DNA of 64,000 nt from Paraburkholderia sp. PREW-6R (GCF_039621805.1 NZ_CP155073.1:682001-746000), one strand, 5' to 3'; positions 8,600 to 17,752 are shown, counted from the first letter of the stretch. Numbers and translations: made by a program. The notes: generated from the letters alone by a model not told the origin.

Positions 8600-9283
8600 T
8601 CAACGCGCGCTGACCCTTTTTCCATCTGGCAGGTAGAACTACGTAGTACGAGCGCCCTGTCTACCATGTGTTCTGCCGACGCGTCAGCGCTGCTCGTCCG
8701 CTCTACCATTAACGCCCGCAGCGCAAGGCATGCAGCTAAACATCTGCTGCGCTTTTGCCGCCGCCCGAATGTGTGCGCCATTACAAGTCCGGTGCCAACG
8801 TCTTCGTGCGCATCATCGGGCAAATGGGGGCAGGGTGTACGGCGTGCACTATCACGCCGCGCGCCTAGCCCATAACCCGTCAATTTGTTACAGTCGATGC
8901 CGATCGCTTCATTCGCCGCCATATTCGCTTCCTTACTACTCAAGTCGCCCGTTGTGGCGCGATTGCGCTAGGCGCGGGGTGGCAGCGGTCACAGGCACGC
9001 ACATGCACCATTGTTAAAACGCCTGCTGCGTGCGGTAAAGTTGTGGCAGCGCACTACGGCCACTATTATCGAGGACTGTGCAATCACATAACGGCCACGC
9101 CGCGACCGCCTGGGCGTGGTATTTCCTGATGGCGATGGGCATAATGCTTGCTTTGTGGGCATTGGGAGTTGCCGCCCTGCATCAATGGCTGGTTGTCGTC
9201 GCGTGGGCAGTGGTGCTCGTCGTGGCCGGGCTGTACATTGATCGCCACTGGCAGCGCCACCTGTCCCGTTCCGGGCAATCCTG
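8600..9283 (+). pseudogene. Decayed second copy of the wbiH-like gene
   Basis: This region translates, with frameshifts, into pieces collinear with the intact protein at 2216-3235. The clear part is about 9005-9283: LLKRLLRAVKLWQ matches LLKRLARGEKFWQ, then AHYGHYY matches AHREHYY after a frameshift. From 9078 the segment WLVVVAWAVVLVVAGLYIDR matches TVVALWCLVLVCAGLLVDRR. Weaker matches further left, MCSADASALLVR against LCSAILLALLK and PNVCAITSPVP against PNDRSLHTRPVP, suggest the N-terminal coding part from about 8600. Some 400 bp between is missing. It ends 12 bp before the wbiI-like gene, where an ancestral wbiH should end. Confidence 0.8.
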
Positions 9284-9295
9284 AGGTTTCGCGCA

Positions 9296-11176
9296 ATGAA
9301 AAGATTCAAAGCCCGATGGCTTTCGTTCAGTGCGTTCGCTTTTGACTTATGTGCCGTGGCGCTGGCCTGGATGCTGGCCTACGTGATCCGTTTTAACGGT
9401 CCGGTACCTCATCCGTTCTGGTCGAGCGGGCTGCACGCACTCGTCTGGGTGCTGCTGATCTATGCGGTGATGTTTCGCAGCTACGGTCTTTACCGTGGCA
9501 TGTGGGTGTTCGCGAGCCTGCCCGACCTTGTACGGATCGCGAAGGCGATCGGCGTCGGCGCGCTCGTCGTGATGATCGGCTCGGCGCTGCTGCAACCGGC
9601 GCCGGTCGTGCCACGCTCTGTGCTGATCGTCTCGCCGATGCTGCTGTTTCTCGCCATGGGCGGCTCGCGCGCGCTCTATCGCGCGGCCAAGGAGTTTTAC
9701 CGCTACGGCGGTCTCGTCGGCCAGGGCAAGCCCGTGCTCGTGCTCGGCGCGGGCAATGCCGGCGCGAATCTCGTGCGGGAGCTGAAGCGTTCGGGCGAAT
9801 GGCGGCTCGCCGGGCTGCTCGACGACGATCCGGTCAAGCAGGGCCGCGAGATTTACGGCTACCGCGTGCTCGGCGCAATCAGCGACCTGCAGAAGATCAC
9901 CGCCGACATGAAGGTGGAGCACGTGATCATCGCGGTGCCGTCGGCCTCCGTCGAAGCGCACCGGCGCATCGCCACGCTATGCGTGCGCGCCGGCGTGCGG
10001 GCCATGACGTTGCCCGCGCTGACGCCGCTCACGCAGGGCCAGGCCTTCCTGTCGCGCGTGCGGCAGATCGATCTGGAAGACCTGCTGGGCCGCGACCCGG
10101 TGATGATCGACACGGAACACGTCGAAGCGCTGCTGAAAAACCGCGTGGTGATGGTGACCGGCGCGGGCGGCTCGATCGGCTCGGAGCTGTGCCGGCAGAT
10201 CCTGCGCTTCGGGCCGGTGCAGCTCGTCGCGTTCGATATCTCCGAGTTCTCGATCTACCGGCTCAACGAAGAGTTGCGCGATAAATATCCGGAAGTGTCG
10301 TTGGTGCCGATCATCGGCGATGTGAAGGATTCGCTGCTGCTCGACCAGGTGATGGCGCGCTACTGTCCGCATATCGTCTTTCACGCCGCTGCTTACAAGC
10401 ACGTGCCGTTGATGGAAGAGGTCAACACGTGGCAGGCGGTGCGCAACAATGTGCTCGGCACCTATCGCGTCGCGCGCGCGGCGATCCGCCATGACGTCGC
10501 CCACTTCGTGCTGATCTCCACCGACAAGGCGGTCAATCCCACCAATGTGATGGGCGCGAGCAAGCGTCTCGCCGAGATGGCGTGCTCGGCTTTGCAGCAG
10601 CAGGGCACGCGTCGCACGCAGTTCGAGATCGTGCGTTTCGGCAACGTGCTCGGCAGCGCCGGCAGCGTGATTCCGAAGTTTCAGGAACAGATTGCGCGCG
10701 GCGGCCCGGTCACGGTCACGCATCCCGAGATCACGCGCTTCTTCATGACCATCCCGGAAGCATCGCAACTGGTGCTGCAGGCGTCGAGCATGGGGCGCGG
10801 CGGCGAGATCTTCATTCTCGACATGGGCAAGCCTGTGCGTATCGCGGACCTCGCGCATGACCTGATCCGCCTGTACGGTTTTACCGAAGAGCAGATCCGC
10901 GTGGTGTTCACGGGCCTGCGCCCGGGCGAAAAGCTGTACGAGGAATTGCTCGCGGACGACGAGACCACCACGCGCACGCCGCATCCGAAGCTGCGCATTG
11001 CGAAGGCGCGCGAAGTGCCGGATAGCCTGATCGACAACTTGCTGCCGTGGCTGATGCAGCACCGCGTGCCGGCCGACGACGAAGTGCGTCGTGACCTGCG
11101 CCGCTGGGTGCCGGACTACCAGCCGGCGACCACCACCGCGCTGCGCAGCGTGCCGCCGGCAACACGGGCTTCGTAA
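9296..11176 (+). CDS. wbiI: WbpM/WbiI-like UDP-sugar 4,6-dehydratase (membrane-bound)
   Basis: Inner-membrane NAD(P)-dependent nucleotide-sugar 4,6-dehydratase of the CapD/WbpM/FlaA1 group, making a 4-keto-6-deoxy sugar for O-antigen. The 626 residues begin with about four transmembrane helices (10-115). A first Rossmann-like region follows with GAGNAGANLVREL near 152, then the catalytic domain with GAGGSIGSELCRQI near 285. The usual Tyr-x3-Lys is replaced by Met-x3-Lys in NVMGASK, the hallmark of the large WbpM-type enzymes, with STDKAVNP just before it. The start is the ATG at 9296, 12 bp after the decayed wbiH copy. It is the last gene of the O-antigen segment and faces a convergent glycosidase gene. 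Confidence 0.9.
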   Translation: MKRFKARWLSFSAFAFDLCAVALAWMLAYVIRFNGPVPHPFWSSGLHALVWVLLIYAVMFRSYGLYRGMWVFASLPDLVRIAKAIGVGALVVMIGSALLQPAPVVPRSVLIVSPMLLFLAMGGSRALYRAAKEFYRYGGLVGQGKPVLVLGAGNAGANLVRELKRSGEWRLAGLLDDDPVKQGREIYGYRVLGAISDLQKITADMKVEHVIIAVPSASVEAHRRIATLCVRAGVRAMTLPALTPLTQGQAFLSRVRQIDLEDLLGRDPVMIDTEHVEALLKNRVVMVTGAGGSIGSELCRQILRFGPVQLVAFDISEFSIYRLNEELRDKYPEVSLVPIIGDVKDSLLLDQVMARYCPHIVFHAAAYKHVPLMEEVNTWQAVRNNVLGTYRVARAAIRHDVAHFVLISTDKAVNPTNVMGASKRLAEMACSALQQQGTRRTQFEIVRFGNVLGSAGSVIPKFQEQIARGGPVTVTHPEITRFFMTIPEASQLVLQASSMGRGGEIFILDMGKPVRIADLAHDLIRLYGFTEEQIRVVFTGLRPGEKLYEELLADDETTTRTPHPKLRIAKAREVPDSLIDNLLPWLMQHRVPADDEVRRDLRRWVPDYQPATTTALRSVPPATRAS

Positions 11177-11178
11177 AA

Positions 11179-11218
11179 GCGCCGTAGCGGCGGGATCGTT
11201 ACGCCTCGCTGCCGGCGC
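11179..11218. terminator. Weak hairpin between convergent genes
   Basis: GCGCCG at 11179-11184 can pair with CGGCGC at 11213-11218, with further short pairing inside and no clear T run. It lies in the 57-bp gap between the convergent wbiI-like and GH2 genes, so a bidirectional terminator is plausible but weakly supported. Confidence 0.3.
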
Positions 11219-11233
11219 AGGCCTTGTGCGAGT

Positions 11234-13780
11234 TCAGTCGACGCCGGTCACTTCGTAGCGCACGGCTGCCGCGCCGTTCAGCGCGCTCACTTCACCCTCC
11301 GGCCGCCGTTCTCCGGATGTCGCCGGGCGCGCCACGAGCCGCACGCGGCGCTCTTCGCCCGGCGGCAGGTGAAACCAGTCGTCGAGCGCGAAGAAGTGCG
11401 GATCGACGATATGCACCCAGCGCGAAAGACGCCTCGCGCTGACCACCAGCTCCCACCCATCGCCCGCGGGTTCGACCCGCACGTCCAGACCGAGGTCGTG
11501 TCGCGCGTCGAGTGTGCGATCGGGAAAGTGGAATGCCTGCGACAGCAGTTCGCCGGTAGCCGCGTCGCGCAGCGAAACCACCGTTGCTTCGTGCTGCCGT
11601 GGTCCGAAACGGTACGCGTAGGTAAAATCGAAAAATTGTCCGATCAGTGCCGACGCCTTCACGCACGTCGTACCGCGCGGCTCGAGTGTCAGTTCACGTG
11701 ACGCGCGGACCACAGCCGTTGCGCCGTCGCGCAGGCAGCGGATGTCCAATTGCGCCGTGAGCGGCGTCGCGCGTTCGTTCACCAGGTGAATGTCCAGACC
11801 ATCGAGCCCTTCGTCGGTGACAAGAAGCTGCACTGAGCCAAAGACGCGCTTCATGCCGTGCCAGGCGCTTTTTGGCGCGCCTAACGCATCGACGACACCC
11901 CACCCGCACCCCGCGCGCAAGTCCTGAAACTGCCAGACGAGGCCGCCCGCACACGACGACCCGCTGCGCCGCCATTCCGAAAACACCTCGCCGATGAGTT
12001 CCGCGACAACCGCCCGCGACAGGTCGAGATAGCGTTCAGGGTCTTCATAGCGCAGACGTGACGGCTCGACGCCATACAGCGTTTTTAAGTAGTGCTCGCG
12101 GACGTCGTCGAAATCCCAGCTTGCGCCGGGGTCGCGCGGCACTGCACGTTTCCAGTTCGGCTCATGCGGGCGCGTTGCATGGGGCACCGCGTGCAGCGCG
12201 ACGTCGTCGGGCACATTGGCGAACGCGAGGCACTCGCTCGCGAACCGTACGTTCGCCCGACGGGCGTCGTCCAGCGGGCGCTGGTAGGCGCCCACGCCGT
12301 AGTAGTGGGTAATGCCCGCCCGCGTGCCGAACGGCCAGCCGTCCGTATCGCCGGGCGCAACCGACGGCGAATTCACGACGTAAGGCACGTCGCGCCGATG
12401 AGCGGCGACGAGCGCGGGCAATTGCGCGGTGAAGAGTTTTTGCTCGCCAAGCGACGCGGGCAGACCGAGCATCGCCGCTTGCTGGTCCGCTTCGCTGCCG
12501 CCGCACAGCACGGCGAGCGAGGCGAAGCGGCGGGTGCGGGCGAGGAACTGCGTGGCCTCCGCGTGGACGGCTGCCTCGAATGCGGCGTCGGTTGGGTAGT
12601 CGAAATTCGCGAACGCGAAGTCCTGCCAGACGAGCATGCCGTAAGCATCGGCGAGCTGGTAAAAGCTGTCGGACTCGTAGAGCATCGTGCCGCCGACGCG
12701 CAGCATGTTCAAGCCCGCCTCGCGGGCAAGGGCGAACGACGCTTCGAGTTGTTGCGGCGTGCCGTCGAGCGTCACGATATCGGCGCAAGTCCAGCACGCG
12801 CCGCGCGCGAACACCGGCACGCCGTTGACGATCAACTGGAAACCTGCGCCGTCCGGGCCGCGATCGACGTCGATCGAGCGAAAGCCGACCGTGCCGAGTT
12901 CGACCGGCGCCGCGCCGTCGATATGCAATGTCGCCATGTGCAGCGTGGGCGTGCCATGCGTATGAGGCCACCAGAGCGGCACCTCGTCGATCCGCATGGT
13001 GCCGGCGAGCGTGTGCGCGTCGCGCCACTCGAGTTGCACCGATTCGCCGGCACACGTGAGCCGTGCTTCGGGCGAATGCTTCGCCGGATGGACAAAGCGC
13101 AACACGACATCGAGTATGCCCGCGCTGCCGTCCACACGCGTGTGCAGGTCGGCGCGCTCGATGGCGTATGCGGCCTCGTCCAGTCTTTGCACGGCGCGCC
13201 ACGGGCCGACGGGCTGAATGGGCGGACACCAGCCGGGCATGTGGCCGAGCAGCGTCGTGCGGACGTTGCGCAACGTGGCGGGCTGCGCGAGCTTCGGGCG
13301 CCAGCGCGCGCGCGTGCGCTTTGCGGCCAGCGCGGGGCCGAGCGAGCGAAAGCACAGATAAAGCGTGGTGTCGCCGCGCAGTTCGACGTCCAGCTCGTGA
13401 GCGACGAACATCGAAGTCGAGTCGAGCCGCTTTTCTTCGTCGATCCAGACTTCGGCGATGCTGGCGAGTCCCTGGAAACGCAGACGGCACGGGCCATTGC
13501 CGGGAAGCGCCAGCCGGTACCAGTGGTCGTCGAAAGCGAAAGCGCGGGGCGTGTCGAGGTCGAGCTGGCCGGCTGCCCGCCACGCGGCCGCGACCGTTCC
13601 CGGCACCGGCGCGTCGAGCCATTGCGCGGTGACGGGCAGGGCCGCGAGCGCAGCGGGCGACGCGCATGCGCCGGCGGCGGTGCTCACACACTGCCAGCCG
13701 CTTTCGAGCGCGCGTCCGAAGGGTGCTGCAGCGACCAGGCAAGCGTGGGCGGGGACTAGGCTCGATGAAGTGAAACGCAT
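11234..13780 (-). CDS. Glycoside hydrolase family 2 (beta-mannosidase-like) protein
   Basis: The 848-residue protein has the GH2 order: a jelly-roll sugar-binding domain (about 40-190, with DDHWYRL and EVWIDE), an immunoglobulin-like domain, a TIM barrel from about 310 to 640, and C-terminal beta domains. The usual beta-mannosidase acid/base site, Asn-Glu in a GNNE setting, reads LCGGSEADQ, keeping Glu but not Asn. The nucleophile region reads FASECLAF, keeping Glu. There is no signal peptide, so it is probably cytoplasmic. I chose the ATG at 13780, preceded by GAGGAC, over a GTG 78 bases upstream. It is the last gene of the aminoacyl-carrier-protein cluster, 96 bp after the DUF1839 gene. Its substrate is unknown. 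Confidence 0.85.
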   Translation of the reverse strand: MRFTSSSLVPAHACLVAAAPFGRALESGWQCVSTAAGACASPAALAALPVTAQWLDAPVPGTVAAAWRAAGQLDLDTPRAFAFDDHWYRLALPGNGPCRLRFQGLASIAEVWIDEEKRLDSTSMFVAHELDVELRGDTTLYLCFRSLGPALAAKRTRARWRPKLAQPATLRNVRTTLLGHMPGWCPPIQPVGPWRAVQRLDEAAYAIERADLHTRVDGSAGILDVVLRFVHPAKHSPEARLTCAGESVQLEWRDAHTLAGTMRIDEVPLWWPHTHGTPTLHMATLHIDGAAPVELGTVGFRSIDVDRGPDGAGFQLIVNGVPVFARGACWTCADIVTLDGTPQQLEASFALAREAGLNMLRVGGTMLYESDSFYQLADAYGMLVWQDFAFANFDYPTDAAFEAAVHAEATQFLARTRRFASLAVLCGGSEADQQAAMLGLPASLGEQKLFTAQLPALVAAHRRDVPYVVNSPSVAPGDTDGWPFGTRAGITHYYGVGAYQRPLDDARRANVRFASECLAFANVPDDVALHAVPHATRPHEPNWKRAVPRDPGASWDFDDVREHYLKTLYGVEPSRLRYEDPERYLDLSRAVVAELIGEVFSEWRRSGSSCAGGLVWQFQDLRAGCGWGVVDALGAPKSAWHGMKRVFGSVQLLVTDEGLDGLDIHLVNERATPLTAQLDIRCLRDGATAVVRASRELTLEPRGTTCVKASALIGQFFDFTYAYRFGPRQHEATVVSLRDAATGELLSQAFHFPDRTLDARHDLGLDVRVEPAGDGWELVVSARRLSRWVHIVDPHFFALDDWFHLPPGEERRVRLVARPATSGERRPEGEVSALNGAAAVRYEVTGVD

Positions 13781-13876
13781 CGCGGGGTTCGGTCCTCGAT
13801 AGTGCGCGGAGGAAGGCGCGCGACGCCGCCTGCTCCTGTTACTGGCGCCGTCGCGCACCGCGCATGGCGGCTCGCA

Positions 13877-14890
13877 TCAGCGGATGGCAGCCGCGTCGCC
13901 GAATAGCGCGACGAGCGGCGGAAGTGTTTGTTCGTAAGCGGCTTCAAGCACGTCGAAGCAGTCTTCACACAGATCACGGCGCTTGCGCATCAACGCACGC
14001 ACGGTGCGGAACTGCACCACCATGGCCTCGCTCGCGATTGTCTTCGCCGCGGCGGGAATGCTCGCGGGAATCTCCACGTGCCGTTCCTGCAGCCAGCCGA
14101 GATACTTCGACAGGAGTTCGAAGTTTGCGCCGAACTGACGCATCACGTTGAACGTGTACAGATGAAAGTACGGCTCGCCACGCGCGAGGATAGTCTCCAC
14201 ATGCTGCGCAAATGCCGCGCGCCAGCGGGTAACGGGATTGTCCTGCGGACGCCGCGCGAGATGCGTCGCGAGCCTGCCCAGCGACGCCTCGACGAGCGCC
14301 GGGCCTGCCAGCGCGGGACGCGCGCGCTTCGTGAATTCGGCATAGGGGTACAACAGGTCGGGCTGAGCCGCAAGCGCGGGCAGTCGACGAAACACCCCGT
14401 CGTAATCCGTGCCTTCGAGTACGCAATAGAACGTGTTGTGAAAGTAGCCGAGGCGGCGCGCATCGGTATCGATAAAGTCGACACCAATGGTGGTTTTTAC
14501 GTGGTCCCGCTGATACGTGGTTGCACGCGTATCGGGCAGGTAGAACGCATCCACTTCCACAAGTACGCTGTGGCCGCGCCGGATCTGCACGGCTACGCGC
14601 TCTTCCAGCGATTCATAGATCGCCAGCTCCTGCACGTCGAGCCCGTAAAGCAGGTCGAGATCTTCGAGCGGATACTTGAAGAACGTGAACTGGTCGTCTT
14701 CGAAATCCTGCCGTACGGTGAAACCGAGCGCGGCGTGCGGATCGAGACCATATGCGTTCAGCAGCTCGATCCACAGATCGACGTAGCAATTGGTTTCGGT
14801 CCACACGCGCTCGCCCTGATGCAACGCGTGCGGCTCGTGCGCGCGCATGAAATGCGCGCCGCTCCGCTCGAGGTGCAGTCCGTAGGTCAT
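13877..14890 (-). CDS. DUF1839 family protein
   Basis: 337-residue cytoplasmic protein of a family with no assigned function. It starts MTYGLHLERS and contains ETNCYVDLWIELLNAYG near residue 35, a run of acidic residues with QDFEDDQFTFFKYP near 60, and HVKTTIGVDFIDTD near 125. No membrane segment or signal peptide is seen. The ATG at 14890 overlaps the stop of the amino acid:[carrier protein] ligase gene in an ATGA junction, so the two are probably translationally coupled. Members of this family are found next to such ligases in other proteobacteria as I recall it. A role in receiving the aminoacyl group from the carrier protein is possible, but that is inference. Confidence 0.85.
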   Translation of the reverse strand: MTYGLHLERSGAHFMRAHEPHALHQGERVWTETNCYVDLWIELLNAYGLDPHAALGFTVRQDFEDDQFTFFKYPLEDLDLLYGLDVQELAIYESLEERVAVQIRRGHSVLVEVDAFYLPDTRATTYQRDHVKTTIGVDFIDTDARRLGYFHNTFYCVLEGTDYDGVFRRLPALAAQPDLLYPYAEFTKRARPALAGPALVEASLGRLATHLARRPQDNPVTRWRAAFAQHVETILARGEPYFHLYTFNVMRQFGANFELLSKYLGWLQERHVEIPASIPAAAKTIASEAMVVQFRTVRALMRKRRDLCEDCFDVLEAAYEQTLPPLVALFGDAAAIR

Positions 14891-15951
14891 GCTCCGTCCA
14901 TCATCGCGTCGTTGATCACGGCCTGTGTGTCGCCCCACAGCAGGTCCCGCACGGACTGCGGCCACGCGTTGACGTCGAGTCCGTGATGACGGAACAGCGC
15001 GAGCGTCGTGCGTTCCATGCCGAAGCCGACGCATGCCGTGTGCGCGATTTCGTCGTCTGCGCGGCGGATATTCCAGAGCACGCCGAAATGATCCATGTGA
15101 TAGTTAAACGACAGGCACGCGGTCGGCCGATCCGGCGTTGCGACCGGAATCAGCAGCTCGAACTTGAGTTGCTGCGCGCGCTGGCTATCGGCGACGATCT
15201 TGCCGCCACGGCCAAAGAACGGGTCGTTCGCCAGGTCGATTTCGAACGGCATGGCGAGCATGCGCACGAGCAGGGAGCCGCGCTCGATCCACTTCTGGCG
15301 GAACGCCATCACCTGCTCGGGGCTGCCGACGCGCACGTATTCGCGCATCCGGAACATCTGCATGCGGCCCGGATCGATCGACGGTTCATGGCGGAAGCAG
15401 TACGAGAACACGTCGACGGTGCGGCCGTCTTCGGGCAGCGCGCCGCGTTTTGCCACGACCGGATAGATCGGATAGCACGCCGCGGGCGTCAGCACGAGAC
15501 GCGTGGGCTTCTGCTGGTCCATCCATTCGTCGCTGCGCTCGCCGTCGCCGGCGGCCACGGTCTGGTCGAGCGCGGACAGCAGGCGGCGGTGGCCCGCATC
15601 GTTGCCCTGGAACGAGTGGATCGTGCCGGCGAGATCGGGGAAGCTCTTCAGATACTCGCTGTCCTCGAAATCGCGACGCCGCATGGCGGGCGGGAAGCGC
15701 AGCACTTCCGCGTGCTGATCCGCGCCCAGCAGCGTGATGACATGGTTCAGGCGCTCGATCACGTCCTCGAAGACTTCACTGCGGCCATAAAGGCCGTCTT
15801 CGCCGGTCGAGATGAGGATGCCTGCTTCGATCAGCCGGTCGCGCAGCGTCAGATCCGACGCGTTGTAGGCGGCTTCGGCAGCGACGATGGCTGCGTGTTC
15901 AGTGGTCGTGTTAATTTTAGATCTTCCCGGAAGTAGGTGAGCGCTGGGCAA
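14887..15951 (-). CDS. Amino acid:[carrier protein] ligase (class II aaRS-like)
   Basis: Stand-alone homologue of class II seryl-tRNA synthetases that activates a small amino acid (glycine or alanine in characterised homologues) with ATP and loads it onto the phosphopantetheine arm of a carrier protein instead of tRNA. The tRNA-binding arm is absent. Motif 2 is CFRHEPSIDPGRMQMFRMRE and motif 3 is GFGMERTTLALFR. Zinc ligands Cys159, Glu204 and Cys307, counted from the TTG start, have the 45 and 103 residue spacing I recall for the Bradyrhizobium enzyme Bll0957. There is no ATG near the start. TTG at 15951 is annotated; an ATT at 15915 follows GGAAG by 7 bases and could be the true start. It overlaps the dehydrogenase gene upstream and the DUF1839 gene downstream. 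Confidence 0.88.
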   Translation of the reverse strand: MPSAHLLPGRSKINTTTEHAAIVAAEAAYNASDLTLRDRLIEAGILISTGEDGLYGRSEVFEDVIERLNHVITLLGADQHAEVLRFPPAMRRRDFEDSEYLKSFPDLAGTIHSFQGNDAGHRRLLSALDQTVAAGDGERSDEWMDQQKPTRLVLTPAACYPIYPVVAKRGALPEDGRTVDVFSYCFRHEPSIDPGRMQMFRMREYVRVGSPEQVMAFRQKWIERGSLLVRMLAMPFEIDLANDPFFGRGGKIVADSQRAQQLKFELLIPVATPDRPTACLSFNYHMDHFGVLWNIRRADDEIAHTACVGFGMERTTLALFRHHGLDVNAWPQSVRDLLWGDTQAVINDAMMDGA

Positions 15952-17158
15952 GCAGCAGGTTCGCAGTGTTCAGTGCGATACGGTCGTTGCTGATCATCAG
16001 CGGCGCCGAGAAGAGGTCGCGCAGGTGACGCCCTACGCTGTAGTCGGTGCCGTTCTTGTAACCTGCCATCCCGCAGATCATCAGCGTCTCCTGAACGACC
16101 TGAAGCGCGGTCGTGGAGATGCAGACTTTCAGCGTATTCATGTCGGACGCGAAACCGAGCGCATTCGACAGCGGCGCGTCCATCTCGCTCGAAGCGCTGG
16201 CTGCGCGCGCGGCGACGGTGTCGCTGGCCGCGTCGAGCGCGACCTTCAGGCGCGCCTGCATCATGTGCAGCATGCCCACCGCTTCTGCGAGGCGTCCCGC
16301 CGAAGGCGGCAGCGAACCCGGCTTGCCGCGTGTCGATGCACGGAAAAACGCATGCGCGCGGTTCACCGCGTCGGACGTGATGCCGATCCACACCGACGCC
16401 CACAGCGTGTGCGACACGGGCAGCATGGTCTGGTCGGCGATCTGCGCGAACGGCACCGGCAGGATCTGTTCAGCGCGGCCGCTCGCGAGAAGCCGGAAGC
16501 CCTCGCTGCAGGTACCGCGCATGCCCATCGAATCCCACGTGCCGCGCTTTTCCAGCTGGATCTGGTCATGACCCGCGACGATCAGCACCTGGTCGGACGG
16601 CGGCGAATCCGGCGTGCGGCGGGCCGTAATCAGGATGCCGTCAGCGTGCGCGCCGTAGGAAATGGTCGGTGCGAGCTTCTCGATATGGAACGCGCCATCG
16701 ACCAGTTCGACCGCGCAGGCGCTCGTGCGCATGTTGCCGCCGATGGTCTCCTCGGACGTCGCCGATGCGAGCAGCCACTGTTCGTCGACCACCCGGGCCA
16801 GCATGTCACGCTGCCACTCGATGCCCGTACCATGTTCGACGATGCACGCGACCTGAATCTGGTGCATCGCGTAGATCATCGCGGTGGACGAGCAGCCTTG
16901 CGCCAGCGCTTCGCAGATGCGAGCCACGTCGGCGAGCGTCAGACCTGCGCCGCCGAATTCGGCCGGAATCATCGCGGACATCAGGCGTTCACGGCGCAGT
17001 TCCTGGAATGCTTCGGCGGGAAAGCGCGCGTCGCGGTCGACCGCATTGGCATGCGCGCCCGCGACCTTGGCGATCCGGTGTGCCGCCGCGATCCAGTCGG
17101 CCACGCCGCGCTCGTGGGCGGTCACGACGGCGGCTTCTGCGAGGCTCGGCGCGTTCAT
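15917..17158 (-). CDS. Acyl-CoA-dehydrogenase-like flavoprotein
   Basis: 413-residue FAD enzyme with the acyl-CoA dehydrogenase fold: helical N-terminal domain (about 1-120, with MIPAEFGGAGLTLADVARIC), beta middle domain (about 125-225) and helical C-terminal domain. Homologous enzymes in natural-product pathways oxidise aminoacyl groups held on carrier proteins, for example prolyl-carrier-protein dehydrogenases. Because this gene lies between a carrier protein and its amino acid ligase, oxidation of the loaded amino acid is a reasonable inference. The ATG at 17158 overlaps the carrier protein stop in ATGA, which fixes the start; the longer frame upstream is the carrier gene's shadow. Its stop lies inside the likely 5' end of the ligase gene. 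Confidence 0.88.
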   Translation of the reverse strand: MNAPSLAEAAVVTAHERGVADWIAAAHRIAKVAGAHANAVDRDARFPAEAFQELRRERLMSAMIPAEFGGAGLTLADVARICEALAQGCSSTAMIYAMHQIQVACIVEHGTGIEWQRDMLARVVDEQWLLASATSEETIGGNMRTSACAVELVDGAFHIEKLAPTISYGAHADGILITARRTPDSPPSDQVLIVAGHDQIQLEKRGTWDSMGMRGTCSEGFRLLASGRAEQILPVPFAQIADQTMLPVSHTLWASVWIGITSDAVNRAHAFFRASTRGKPGSLPPSAGRLAEAVGMLHMMQARLKVALDAASDTVAARAASASSEMDAPLSNALGFASDMNTLKVCISTTALQVVQETLMICGMAGYKNGTDYSVGRHLRDLFSAPLMISNDRIALNTANLLLAQRSPTSGKI

Positions 17159-17406
17159 GCTGCGGCCTGCGCCTGTTGCAGTTCCGTCACCGCGGCTGCG
17201 AGTACGTTGATCGACGAAAACAACCGGCGAGTCAGCATGCGGTCGGGAATCTCGATATTGAATTCGTCTTCGATCGCGAGCATCACGTGAACCGTGGCGA
17301 GCGACGATAGGCCGGCGGCGTACAGATCGGCGTCGTCGGTGAGCGACTCGGCCGACACGTCGAGGCGGGCGGTTTCGGAGAGAATGCGGCGCAGTTCTGT
17401 TTTCAT
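17155..17406 (-). CDS. Acyl/aminoacyl carrier protein
   Basis: 83-residue carrier protein. Phosphopantetheine would attach to Ser35 in the motif AAGLSSLATV, at the start of helix II; the acidic helix II/III region (IEDEFNIEIPD) is typical. The start MKTELRRI at 17406 is the first ATG that gives the normal carrier-protein length; the longer frame upstream adds an unrelated basic stretch. It would accept the amino acid from the ligase encoded two genes downstream and present it to the flavoprotein. It is the first gene of the coupled set, with a 341-bp gap separating it from the hydrolase gene upstream, so a promoter probably lies there. Confidence 0.9.
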   Translation of the reverse strand: MKTELRRILSETARLDVSAESLTDDADLYAAGLSSLATVHVMLAIEDEFNIEIPDRMLTRRLFSSINVLAAAVTELQQAQAAA

Positions 17407-17747
17407 GAAAAAAGGGCCTCTGAAGTGTCGTTGATGGCGGCTCGCCCGAATCCGGCGCTCGCGCCCCTGCGCGCTGCTGCCATTCGACTGAATACATTGC
17501 CTCGTGTCACCGGAGCGGAGCCGGGAAAGCGCCACCGCTGGTATCGTTCGCCAGATGCCGGCAGCAACTGCCCGCTCTGCGATCTCCTCTTTCCGGCCCT
17601 GATCCGAAGCAATATCCCGGTTAAGTTTGTCTGTGTATTAAACAGATTCAGATGCACAGGCGTCAGTGCGATTCCGCACGGAGATACATCCAACCAATAA
17701 AATTAACAACGTCCAGACACTGGGAAGCCCTGAGCGCCTCACCGCGC
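17407..17747 (-). other. Gap between hydrolase and carrier protein genes
   Basis: 341 bp without a credible gene. It contains an A/T-rich patch (about 17690-17712) that could hold the promoter of the carrier protein set on the minus strand. I could not fix -35 and -10 boxes with confidence. Confidence 0.4.
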
Positions 17748-17752
17748 TCAGG
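17729..17752 (-). terminator. Hairpin at the end of the tandem hydrolase gene
   Basis: A perfect 8-bp stem, CCTGAGCG at 17729-17736 with CGCTCAGG at 17745-17752, has an 8-base loop and spans the stop codon of the hydrolase gene. No T run follows on the minus strand, so it may slow rather than end transcription. Confidence 0.4.

Noticed and set aside
8666..8875. 69-codon frame considered as a small gene
   Set aside because: It aligns loosely with the N-terminal part of WbiH and belongs to the decayed copy.
12092..13759. 555-codon plus-strand frame opposite the GH2 gene
   Set aside because: The minus-strand frame has clear GH2 domains and third-position GC bias; the plus-strand product has no recognisable fold.
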